DNA from: Wuchereria bancrofti
Taxonomy: Eukaryota > Nematoda > Chromadorea > Rhabditida > Onchocercidae
Assembly: GCA_005281725.1 (NCBI GenBank)
Contig: SSBO01000007.1
Coordinates: 1,618,402 to 1,682,401, forward strand
Reading direction: 5' to 3'
DNA length: 64,000 nucleotides
Part shown: piece after piece, positions 25,969-38,000 of the stretch
Numbering within the stretch: position 1 is the stretch's first letter
Layout: every line of letters starts with the position of its first letter
Position numbers and translations under genes: made by a program
The notes under the pieces: model-generated
Databases searched by the model: none
What the model was told of the DNA's origin: nothing
What the model saw: only the letters and a program-made list of their open reading frames with translations

Positions 25969-28900
25969 TTAGCTCTGCATAAATACAATCTTTTTAATTA
26001 ATTCGATCACTTTCTCCTGTGCCAAAATGTCCACATGCTCGCCACCTTTGAACGCATACAGAGATATCTGTAACGAGCTGTCGTCATGATGTCATGATGG
26101 ATATCATGTTACCTTGATAAATTCTTTGAATTAGTCATTCTAACTTAACAAAGGATCTAAACAATACAGTATTTGGAGTGATCGAAGATTATTAAAGAGA
26201 ATTTTGTAATGTTTGCGATATTGAGGTACGAACCGAGCGATTTATTGCGGATTTCATTATGCTTTTTTTTTGGTTAATAATTTTAGGGAAGTATTTATTG
26301 ATACTCCCAGGACTCAAAACTTCTATCGACAATTTCTACCAAAACTTCTATCGACATTTAAAATTTTAAAAGAAATAATGAGGTTAATCCGTAAATGACC
26401 GTTTGCAATTGAATTTTATTCCAGAAGTTGAAAATATCCGAGGAAACTTAAAAGCGAATAAAAAATTTCGGTTCGCTCGTGTTAAACTGCATACCTTTTT
26501 GCCGCCGTTTTTACCGATCCATTTCTTGCATGCTTCTAGAGAACGTCGGTTAACGGTACCATCACCATCACCATAAATGGTATCCGGTTGGTAATCCGGG
26601 AACCACCTACTGGACCACTCGAAAGATTCTGGTGTTTCAATGCCATACCCGTAAATACAATGCACCTAAAAGGGAGAGTTAAACATTTCAATATGATCTA
26701 AAATGTTCGATCTGGAATGAAATTATAATCGGTTTGCATGTTTTTAGATTAAATTATACCTCAATATTCGGTGCTTGGAAATCGCCAAGTAGATGAGCTG
26801 TATTCTGATACTGATACCAGCCAACTTTATAGCCAATATCTTTAAAGAATTCTTCCACATTTTTCAGGGTGTAATTTCTATCGTTAACTGTTGCCAACAC
26901 CTGTAGAAAACTATTCAGCAATATGTTTCAAAGTTTCTCCAGGAGAACTTTGTTTAATTTTAATAAATTGACGGGAAAAGCCAACAATAATCCTTGAATA
27001 CTCCACTCGTTGTCATTTCCGCAATTGTTTTAACTTCATTATTCGCTATTTAACCAATTCTATATATAAATTGATAACATCTAGCCAAACTTATTAAAAG
27101 TCTCTCATGTAATTAAGTGACAATTTATGCAGTTCCATTCCCTTCCAAAACAATACGAACTGTTTTTCCCTTCTTTCCATTTTATCAGATTGATTTCTTT
27201 TCTATTTCAGGCTTTCAAAAAAAAATTCAATGAAAAAATAGGAAAATTTCGAGATGCACCTACTTCGTTTTCACTCCATACATTATAGCTTGGAAAAAGG
27301 AATGTCGAACTAGTGAATGATCGTTGCATTTCACGCAGTGAGCTTGGAGGTAGTAAAATTCTGTAGTGGTTCATATTATAGCCTGCAATTTTAGCATCAG
27401 AACAGAGTAAACTTAGGAATGTTTTCAATCATTTAAGAATGTTTTAAAACATTAAAACAAGAATCAAATACTTATGCATTATTTACTCTTACTATGTATT
27501 AATTGTTTGAGCAATGACATTAGCAGGTATAGTCGTACAACTTGTAGAGCTTCTACTTTATCCTTCAAGTGCTTATTTCACTACATAGAATTATTGACTA
27601 GCTAGTTAAGTCAAAAATGGTTTCACGAGACAAGTATTGCTTCCTCAATATTAATTTCTCGAGATATATGTTCTGTGATATTTTGTCTTCTTAATTTGCT
27701 ATAAGTTTCATGCCATAAAACTTGTCAACGGCGAATTTTCTAGTGACGATCATTGCATTTGTCAAAAGTATTACGACAAAAAATTCATTGAATTTAAAGT
27801 GGAAATGTTTTCGCAAAACTAAAACTTAGGGGTACAATAATTACTTACACATTCACCTGAAGCAAGAAGACGAATAATTTGAAGAGCACCGCCCCAGGCA
27901 CCAGCTATCGAAATATGCGAATGAATAAATTTGTCCTTCCATTCCTGTCATTTTCATCTTTTTATTTGAAAACCCAGAAGGTTACTAGTGAATTATGTTA
28001 GTTATGTTACCTAGTCTAGGTATATATATATATACAAATAAGTTTACTAAAAGTACAATAACTGTGCTATTAATTGGTAAGACACTACGATGAAGACACG
28101 CAGTACTGCTGATAGTAGTGTTACTGTACCAGGCTAATTTGGCTGATATACATATGTTCCTGAGAATGGCTATTCGACGGCTTAAATTTGAAACCTCCAG
28201 AAATAAGTTCCGCTACGCTACACAAATTATACTCGCAGGAAGGAGTGCCGAAATCGAATTACATTTAGAGAAGTACATGTTGAGTAAGTTTTAAAAATTA
28301 TTTTCTTGACTTTTCAAGTATTTTTTCGAAATTTAACCTTTTTTAGAAGTGTTTAAAAAATTTTTTTTATTTGATTTGTTATAGCCAAAAGTTAAAGAAT
28401 AAATAGAAAAAATTTTTTTAGAACCTGTGTGACGATGCTGTTGTAAAAGTAAAGCAACAGTGGATTACCCATGCTATGCGCAATAATGGTCACTTTCCTG
28501 TGACCACAAGAACGATAAGTGTCTTCAATCAATTTTGTCAAATTTGAATAATAGTGTCCAAGTTCATCTGCAATTTTAATTAATGTTCCTGTGATAAAAT
28601 TTGTAGGAATACATAAATTCTTTTCTCTATCTTTTATAACACAAAAATCTGAAGGTACTGAACATGGTTGAATTTTTAGAAATTCCTTAGGGAACTGGAG
28701 AATTTTAAAAGACCGTAGACCCTTAAAACAATTTTATTCCTATAATCTCTTGTGATTCAGACATAAATCAAATTTGTGTGATATATGAAATGACATGAAA
28801 TTCTGGAATGAAATTTTAACTTCAAAATAAAATCGAAAATTCACATCAAAGACTTACTTGGAGCTTGTCTCCAATCATATGGTGCACCTACAATATTTTT

Positions 28901-29612
28901 ACCTCGATGATAACCGAATGGTAACAGTGCTTCAACGATATCAGTGAAATAGCGTCCTTCTGATGCTTTTGATGTGTCCAACCATTCTATGGTACTTGTA
29001 TTCCGGAATCCGGGCACCTCAATCAGGACACCCGGCATACTTGATGTTTTGTTTGTTGTTCTATTGTATACCAACCTTCAAATATTTCATACCAGCAAAG
29101 TAACAAATAGCTCCCGCCGCAATAAAAGTCACACGAAATTTCTTTTATTGCTTGTTTTGAGGATAAGTATGCTCTTAATGCTTTGCATTACAAATCAACT
29201 TACTTCATATTATCCACCCAACAATCGATTACCGTTGGCAAGAATAACTCTAAATTTAGCCATAGATCGAAGAAATCATCCGTTTGTCGAGCACACCAGT
29301 AGTGCACAGTTTCAGGTTTTCCAGTAAGCTTTCCTTTCAACTGCGATCCGCCATAACCGGGTACTATAAATCTTCCTCATTGTGGTTGTTTGTAGAATTG
29401 TAGTCATTATATGTTGAAGTAAAGATATTTGCATACTTTTTCAGTACAGTTTATAAAGTTATGTACTTTTACTTCCGCAAATCCACATTACGATTTAAAC
29501 ACTTACCTAATACAACTGGATGTAAAGGTTTCCCTTTTGTTGCGCAAATTGTTGCTGATATCATAATCGAAAAAATTAAGGCCATGCTGAATGATGACAG
29601 CCAAATGAGCAT
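25969..29612 (-). CDS. PLA2G15: Lysosomal/secreted phospholipase A2 group XV-like (LCAT family)
   Basis: Nine exons join in phase to 414 residues (human PLA2G15 has 412): 29612-29507, 29363-29204, 29075-28858, 28567-28425, 27944-27857, 27382-27264, 26900-26760, 26665-26495, 26067-25969. The family transfers or hydrolyses acyl chains from phospholipids; PLA2G15 acts in lysosomes at acid pH. The N-terminus is a signal peptide (MLIWLSSFSMALIFSIMISA...). The oxyanion region HPVVLVPGYGGSQL, the lid cysteine in YWCARQTDDFF, EVPGFRNTSTIEWLD, GAPYDWRQAP and GAWGGALQIIRLLASG all match. The catalytic triad is Ser in IIAHSMGNP, Asp in YGDGDGTVN and His in GGEHVDIL. NYT and NRT sequons suggest glycosylation. 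The AHSMG nucleophile elbow and overall match favour PLA2G15 over plasma LCAT. Full-length and apparently intact. Confidence 0.95.
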
Positions 29613-31935
29613 TATTCCAGGAAGAATGCTTCAAAAACTTATTTTCCTTTGATGTAAATTAATATAACTGCTTCTTTCGATTTTACTCTTTCACATACAT
29701 TCAAATATAACAGCAATGATCAACAAATATAATTTCAAAAATTAAACGTCTTAAGTTCAAAATGCGAATAATATAAGTGTCAATTACGACTGTACAAGTA
29801 ATATCCGTAAAAAATTCCTGAAGGTCAACCATAACTTTACGATAATTAGAAGGTAGAGTCAATTTAACAGCAAAAAGCATTGTAATTTTAGGCACAAAGG
29901 TTTATAATTACTTGTACACTTCACAATTCTGATTGAGGGCATTGCATCACAAGAGAAACTCACATTATTGTTGAAGTGAAAGATATAGTCGAGTTACTGC
30001 ATCTAACTTTCAAGTTAGTTTTATGATTTAATATAAAAATAATATTAAAATTCCACTTCACATTACCTCGATCATCGACTCAATTCGAATTAATTAAGAT
30101 TTCGTTTCAAAAAAATTTCTACGTAAATGTATGGAAAAAAGAAGATAAGTGCAGTAATGCTCAAATATTTTATTAAAATCTCGCAAATTCCATTCTCTTT
30201 TGGACCAGACACTGAAAACTTTTTGATTGAAAACAATTCCGTTTGTAAATCTAAACAAAGTTGGCTTTCTGAAAAATAAAAAAGAAGACTGCCCGGTCAT
30301 ATCATTTATTATCATTTCATAGCCTTTCTCAATACTTTACTTCATAATCATGCACTAAATCTCAAATGATTAAATATGCACAAAAATAATCTCAAGAAGA
30401 AATGTAAATTTCGATTTAAACTACAAAATCAATTACCCAGCAACCAATTTTACATGTATTTTCTTCACTGTTATAAACTGTGCTTCTTCTACGAGGGTAA
30501 GAGCAGAAAGCATATCATCTCCTCACTACCATTAACATCAGCTGATATTTAACAAATGAGTGATCAATCATTCCGAGTATTGAATGGCTCGCCACAACTC
30601 TTCAGAAGATCACAATATGTTTTATTCGCCAAGAAATCTGAGCAAGAGAAGCCATAGCTAAGGCTGATTGATAACGTTAAAGGATAATGAAATTAAAAAG
30701 AAAAGAACTTGTGATGTCATATTATAACGTAACCTCAACTACAACCTCTTCTACATATAATATGGCGCGACAATTTATTCGCAGCAATTGGTTCCTTACC
30801 TGCCATCTTTGACCGCCTGCTGCATGCAACATTCGAGAAGTAAATATGGAAATCGTGGACGTAAAAAGAAATGTTGATAAAGCAAATTCATGCCACTAGA
30901 ATTCTATTTGCAAATATTCTTACTGATAACGGGACGACATCTTATCAGTTCGCAGAAAATAAACAGTGATAGTCTGAGATATTCAGGACGATCTCAGAAC
31001 TTATTTTTGCAAAATTGTTTTTCGACTGACTTAATGAACCATATGCTGAACGAAAACACAAATTCACAGCTGTATTTATGTTTTGCATTAAAAAACCTCA
31101 GAGGTAATCCCCTCTCACTAAAACGAATGCATGTATATTTATCAAATAGTGATGGTGAGTGTATGCATAAGTTGTTCTTGATTATACATCAATTTAAAAA
31201 CGAAAAATTTTATTTCCAAAATACTCTATAATGCTGAGACAAATTTGAGAAATGCAAATGATCCTTAAAGGAAATCCAAAACTTTCAAAATTAAATTACG
31301 AAATTTGGAAAACCTGTAACAGCCTGGAAATGAATAATGAAAAAATTATTAGAAACATATAAATCGATCATTTTCATAGATTGACATAAGCACACGACGG
31401 AAACAAGGAAGTATACAAAATAATTTCACAATTTGACAGAATTCCTAAAAATAACTGAAAAAGTTGAATCGTTTGAAAAAAACGCGAAGAACACGAAACC
31501 TTCAATTCAAAAACATCAGCCAGCACTCAAATATTTACGTCCAGCAGCTGAAGATCGAACACTGAAACAGGTCTCTAAGTTCCAAATGCAACTTTTTTCA
31601 CTTTCTTTTTGCAAAAGAATCTCTATTCAGATCCCCAAAATCATAATAAATCTTAACCTTTTGATATTTTTTCCTTTCCTCCTCTCCTAAATGCTAGTTA
31701 ATGAAATTCCTAAAATCTCTGTTCATTAATACTATCTGATCTGAAGCATTACTTTTTTATGACAGTTATTCATCGAAAATGCTTTCTCATATCTTATTAA
31801 GAACCACAGTTCTGCTATTCTTGAATGGACAATAACACAAACCACTGACCACAATTAATCATATTCAGATTAGAGAAATTACCCATTAAATATTTTTATA
31901 CTTGACAATATTTTACATTGTAATACAACTAAAGA
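29613..31935. other. Gene-free spacer, PLA2G15-like to hnRNP K
   Basis: Both neighbours lie on the minus strand, so this 2.3 kb should hold the PLA2G15 promoter and the hnRNP K 3' UTR. Plus-strand open frames at 30890-31231 (113 codons) and 31433-31690 start and stop in AT-rich DNA and show no splice-supported extension or known domain. I see no repeat or RNA gene. Confidence 0.5.
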
Positions 31936-34900
31936 TTACCATTGCTGAAGCAAAAACTGCGCCATTTCAATCTGACTTGGTGTGCCTGATATAGTAATAA
32001 TCCGTTCACCGTTAGGATCTTCTTCCTCGATTTTGATATGTGCACCTGATTCATCGCGAATACGTCGAATACGTTCACCACCTCGACCGATGATTGTCCC
32101 GCCCAATTCATTCGGCACAGTTACCTGAAATTTAAGTTAATGAAGTACCGTATATATCACCATAAGGTTAACAAAAAATGCAGATTGAATATAATAATTA
32201 TTGGTAGGATCAAAGTACACGAACTTTTTTTCTCACAAAATTTTAACAGTCCGAAAATACTGTGCAGGTTACTTATATCTCAGTTACATTTCAAAGTCAG
32301 TTACATACTTACAAACCTAGTTGAGTAGACAGCAATTTTAAATATATTTGTTAACTTCATTCGACGGTATACTTTGAAAGATTTCAATCTGATATGTAGC
32401 AGCATGGCATACCTGTGCTGTCTCTAAAGGTCCATCATCGTATGCAGGTGGCACTGATCCATAAGGAGGCAAAGGAATTCGACCTCGCGGACCGTACCCT
32501 CTCATTCCCCGTCCACTATGATCGCCAGCATAACCACCATATTCATTTGCAACCATTGGATCAAAAAAAATTGACTCGTATGGACGTGAAGGTCCTTTAA
32601 TTGGAATCTAAAGATGAAAACCTTGTTCCATAACTTCTACATTCACTTGTCCTATGAACAAGCTTTAACTTCTACATATTTTATAAAAAACAATAAAAAT
32701 TTTAAGAAAAACTTAAACAGAGAAAGCAAACATTTCAAAATACATCATCATTCATCAAAGATAACCATTGCCATTAGTGATACCTTTTAACAAAAATTTT
32801 CAAAACAGCATTCAAAATAAGCAATAAGATAAACAACTCGACATACTTCTTTCAGTGTGTTGATAATTGTAACCAAGCAAGCTACAATTTTTTCTGGCTT
32901 TCCATTAATCTGGATAATACGTTCTGTTGACTGGGGACAACACTCTGAATACACCTGTAAAATATGACAAGGCACTTCCTTGGGTTACAACGATATACAA
33001 GATATAAGCGATCTTGTTACTTTTATGAATCTGTCTGAAACAACCTTGAGATCAACTCCGTTTTCCTCACGTAATTCCTTGATACGACTTCCACCACGAC
33101 CAATTACAGCACCTGCATGAGACTGGTGTACCAGTACTTTCAGTTCTGAATCGCGGTCCTGGTTGTCATGTACCTAGAACACAAATATCTAGCGTAAAAT
33201 TTCTCTATAAATATTTGTAGACGAGAAGAAATGTTCTACTATTCCAAAAGCTGAGAGAGATTTCACTATCCTTGATATTTTGAAGCTACAGAGCCTTGAA
33301 AAAGCTGAAAACGTAGGCACAACTCTGTCAGTTTTCATTTTTTCTTCCTAACAATTTTATTGATGATATCGATTCTTTCACGGATGCATGCGAAAAATAA
33401 TAACGATTGGGTACTACATAAAAACTTCGAACTACTTTATTTTGCCCTTAGAAAGCTATTAGATTAAGATCTGAATAAGTGGATTTTAGAAGTGACTTCA
33501 TAAAAAGCATCATGAATAAAAAAATTATACGCAAAGTATACTTATTTTCTAAATATTTACCAACCTCATCGATTCTAGCAATTATCATTTCTACACATTT
33601 GACGACATTTTCAACCGCCGCAACTAACTGTACCACACTGCAATTGAAATACCGAAAAATTTCTGGAATTACTACATAATAAGAAAAACAATTAAACATG
33701 CAACAAACAACGTCAATTACGCTACACTTTTTCAAATTAAAACAATAATTTTGTTTCGAAAAGTATGCGCACTGACGGAAACATAAAATATGAAAATGGC
33801 AGCAAACCTGACCTTCCGATTCAAACCTAACTTCTCGGTAAAGGATCTTGATTGAAGAATAACAGTTATTAGAATGTGAAACACGTACTATACATGGATA
33901 GAATGACCCAATAAGAGTGAATATCGGAAGCAAATACAAGATTCACGTGATGGCTGCAAAGGCGTGGACATTTGACGACCATTAACTACCTGTTTAGATA
34001 ATCTCTGTATCAAGAAGGGAATCCATCAATCCATCGAGAAAACCAGAAGGTCGGAGTACTACCATTTTACTACCGTTTCAGCTTCTAATACAGCATTTTT
34101 CAATGTTGAAGTTACTTAATTTTCATCTCTCACAACAAGACTAAAATAATTTTTAAAAAATTGTTCATCGAACAAAGGCAACCGGCAGAGAGAAGTTGGT
34201 ATAACAGTGGGCGGGCCGCTATCCAGGTGGGCCAAATCAACACACCGCTGCCAGTGAGTTACGCGGCCCTGCTTAGCCGTAGAAGTAGCATACACCAAAT
34301 CTTCTCAATCCAGTTTTGCCGTACTTCAGTAAAATATAGGGAGGATTGGAAGGAGGGTTTACCGTTCAGGCGTCTGGCTATCGGGGACCGATACAGTCGC
34401 GTCGCACTGCAATGAGTTACTTACATTTAAACAGTTATACATAGCAATATGTTTTAATAGGTTTAAACCCGGTTTAACTAAGTTCTAGCCGAATTAGTTC
34501 ATATCCGGACTTCCCAATTAAAATCCAAAGAATAATACATGGACTGAAGCCCACATTCTCCAAATAACTCCAGCGATTAACTCCAGCGATTTCCCATCAC
34601 CATTAAATTTTCCAATCATTAACTTAAACATATTTTCTAACCAGAAAAATTTCCGAATCAACCAGCGGAGATTCTTTTTCCAAACGTAGAAAGCAACCTT
34701 CGGAGGAAATCTTACGAATGTTTCTCGGGATCTTCTAAGTATCTCGACTGCCGAATTTCCAAAGATAGCATTCGTTCTCTTGCTACATATATACAATGTA
34801 CACGGAATATTCTCACGTTGAGTCAAAATCACTCATGTCAACTAAAATCAAGGAAAAATGAGCATTTTAGCCTAGTGATAAAAACTATACCTCGGTTTGA

Positions 34901-35094
34901 ATATTTTTAACGCTTTCACCCTTCTTGCCAATAATTGCACCAGCTCCTCGACTTGTTACCAGTAATCGCAATTCATATTTACCATCAGCTAAAGCCTTCT
35001 GATATGAATCTTGCCGTTGTCGCTTTCCAGCGGTTAGCCCAGTACTGTAACCGTAATTGTAACCATAAGGGTCTTCGATTCGCTGTCGTTTCAT
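31936..35094 (-). CDS. HNRNPK: hnRNP K homolog, three KH domains
   Basis: Seven exons join in phase to 313 residues: 35094-34891, 34406-34363, 33637-33565, 33173-33045, 32954-32847, 32607-32413, 32124-31936. hnRNP K binds C-rich single-stranded RNA and DNA and acts in splicing, stability and transcription. A basic N-terminus (MKRQRIEDPYGYNYG...GKRQRQ, nuclear-signal-like) leads to KH1 (LRLLVTSRGAGAIIGKKGES, split by a 44-base exon encoding CDATVSVPDSQTPER). KH2 follows (KVLVHQSHAGAVIGRGGSRI, ECCPQSTERIIQINGKPEK), then a Gly/Arg/Pro/Tyr linker, and KH3 (VTVPNELGGTIIGRGGERIR). All three GXXG loops are intact. The linker is only ~65 residues against ~180 in human, and the protein stops right after KH3. 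The ATG lies 6 bases behind an ATTTTAG acceptor, so trans-splicing is likely. C. elegans HRPK-1 is the expected ortholog. Confidence 0.95.
34116..34340 (-). other. GC-rich island in hnRNP K intron 2
   Basis: Within the intron between the 44-base exon and the third coding exon lies ~200 bases much richer in GC than its surroundings. On the minus strand it holds a frame of about 60 codons (includes RVTHWQRCVDLAHLDSGPPT) ending in TAA at 34116. It also carries a 7-bp GGGCCGC/GCGGCCC inverted pair (34211-34217 with 34262-34268). It is not needed for the KH1 fold. It could be an alternative exon, an intronic RNA gene, or an enhancer. Confidence 0.35.
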
Positions 35095-38000
35095 TACAAT
35101 CTAAAATCATACATCGCAATTGTATGTCGGATTAAAGGAATTTGGTTCCTCAACAAGTCAAATGTTTAGTATACAAGTAACATTTTAAGCAACACATTAG
35201 CTGAATCTGAATGTTCCGTCAATGATTTCATGGTGTGAATGATCCAAACTGCACTAAAATATTAAAATTACAATGGCTACACATCCACAGACAAGAACGC
35301 TTCAGTTAAAAAATGGGTAAAAGTGGGTACTACAGATTGCTATTAATCACCTGCCCTTCTTTTACCATTTATATAACCTATATTACCTGTAATTCTTATT
35401 TATCTTTGTCGTCTCCCCGACTCCAGCACTCTTTTTGTTGCTTACAATCACTGTTTCTATGTAACATGCTACGTTTACCAATCCTTCACTCCATGTATAG
35501 CATGCTATCTCGTACATTTGACAATCTTATTTCACTTGACATTGTTACACTACCTGCTTGCTTTCAGTCTCCGCCTCCCCACCTTTGCTATTTTTTCGAT
35601 TCTTCTCAAGATTTCTCAGATGAACAACACTTTATTGCTACCCGAATGGACTTCAAGTCGAACCAAATTAACTACCGGAAAGCGCAGCTCCACTCGAACT
35701 ACCTGCGCATCACATATTGACAGCCATTGGATATGTCGCTCGCTTCTACCTGTCTAGTCAATATGCAACTAATTGATTCAGTGACATCTTTCAGTGCTGT
35801 TTTCCGTAAACTATATCTCTTCCGCTTGAATAATCTTTTGAAGCTAAAAAATATGTAGCAAGAAGTGACGTCCACAGTGAGATTTTTGCCTCGTAGCTCA
35901 TTTTTTGAGAGCTTTTGTAGTCGCTTTTCTTTCCTCAATTTCATCGTTAAACTCTTTAACACCTGGGAATTTTCCGGAGGTTAGTTGGAATTGTTTTCGG
36001 TTTCTCAATGACAGTTGATAGCAGAAAGACGGTATTCCCAATGAATAATGTCCCAAAATCAGAATCGATAGAGCATTATTGTCCATCTAGCCTTTGGCAT
36101 TTACCTCCTGATTGAAGCCTTATTTACTATTGTATTGCCCTTCAACATAATTCCATTACTTTTATTTTCACTTTTCTTCATTCTCTACCACCGATACATT
36201 CATCCGTTCCTATTGTCCAACTTGATTTTCCTGGCTGACCGACCAATGGTCAGCCTAACTTTATATGTATATATATTTATCCATCATTTGTTTATTATCT
36301 GAGCAAACAGAAACGATGAATGCGTCTAACTTGACATTTCCTATAGTCTTCGTCTAACCCAGTTGCACAGGAAGAAATCTTTCAACCTATTTGGCACTTT
36401 GTGATCCATCTTAGATATCTGCAAGAATCCATGATCCACCTGAAGATTCATCTTCATATGGTTGCATAAAAGGGTTTTCCTTTAACTCTTTTTCCATGGC
36501 AAAACAGAAGGCAGAGAATGGAACAAAAAAATGAGGAAGGAATGACAGAAAGGTAAGGTCGCCCATCCTAATGCAATTTTGTTTATATAAAACTGTTATG
36601 TGGTGATGGATGACCGAGAATGATGTCAGGACGTCTGGAATTAGGCGTGTCGGTTAGAACGGTTAGGAGGACAGGCATTAGGAAATCTTTCAGTAAACAC
36701 AGGAACCGAATGTGGACGTGCTTTAGTGATGTCGTCAGCGCCGCTACGTTGTCTTTTCCGGTTTTTCGATACAAATTCGGCGTAAATCTTTTTTTTATGA
36801 AAAAAGATATATATTTCCTTGTGTATGTATGACAGATGGTGAGAGATTACGGTAATTTGAGTGGATTTGATCGTTCACATAGGACTGCTCGAGAGATGCG
36901 GCATGTGCGTCACGACACATCGGGATGAATAGTAACGTTTGAGAAAAGGAACTGAAATTTCCGCTGATTTGTCGAAAATTCCTCTGTTCACTTTGTTACT
37001 TCTCCTTCTATTCCTTGAAAAAGAATTCTTCAATTCGTCGAGGGTTTGTTTTTGTTGAGAAATTTATGCTAATTTTGTGAAATGATTAATGACGTAGCTC
37101 ACAAAGAAGTTTTCGAATTCTTCAAGAAAACTAGGAATATGAAACTTTCAACATAGGTAATTCCGCCTTTTGGAAGCAGTCCTCAAAATAACACTTCTAA
37201 TTTATTTCTTCTCAAAAGCTAATCAGGTTTTTCCCTCCCTGCCTGCGCTAATGTTGACAACAGTTAGTAATATCTTTCAAAGACTGAGTATTACCAATTT
37301 CATAGCCCAAAGATTTTTGTGGTGAATAAACTGCACAATGAATTATTGAATCAGTTTGGCAGTTATGTTATTCACTCAGTAATTCTTCATATTTCGTTGT
37401 TATTATCACGAGTTCATTCAATAATTCTTCGCAGTTTATTCTTAAAAGGTCAGTGACAACGATTTGTGTTGGGAATGGCGACATTGTTGCTATAAGTGAC
37501 AATGCTAATCATAATAATAGAAAAGTAGTAAATTTCATGAAAGAGCTCATTAAATTTTTGTCGTTTATAAAAATCATTGCTATTTCAAGCATATTTGTCT
37601 TCGTTTTACAGCGGTACTACTTCGTTACGAACGAATTTCTTCGAATTTCTCTATATGCAAATATTGCTGTTTCGTTTTTCTACCTGAAATATTAAATGTT
37701 CGGTAATTAGTAAAAGTATCGCTTTTTAAATTTCTTTTCTGTAACCTTTTTGGTTTTTATTTTCAAGATCTTCGATTGCAAGATAAATAGAGGAGGAAGT
37801 AAGTATCTCAAAAAGGCAAATACATTTCTTGAAGTTTAATTTTTTTTTGTCGAAATGTGGGTTTAATTTTAATCGCTCTATGTCGATATGATTGTTTTAT
37901 ATGATATACGTATACATATATAATCAGGCATCCTCAATTCTTCCCGGACTTTCCTTCTCATTTTTTGGCTGCTCTTATAAAAAGTGTATTTTGATTCAAA

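Noticed and set aside
33448..33939. 163-codon minus-strand ORF as a separate gene
   Set aside because: Only the short part at 33637-33565 is used, as an hnRNP K exon; the rest is intron read-through.
35313..35720. 135-codon plus-strand ORF
   Set aside because: Leu/Ser/Cys/Tyr-rich low-specificity sequence with no domain or splice support; probably chance or untranslated sequence.
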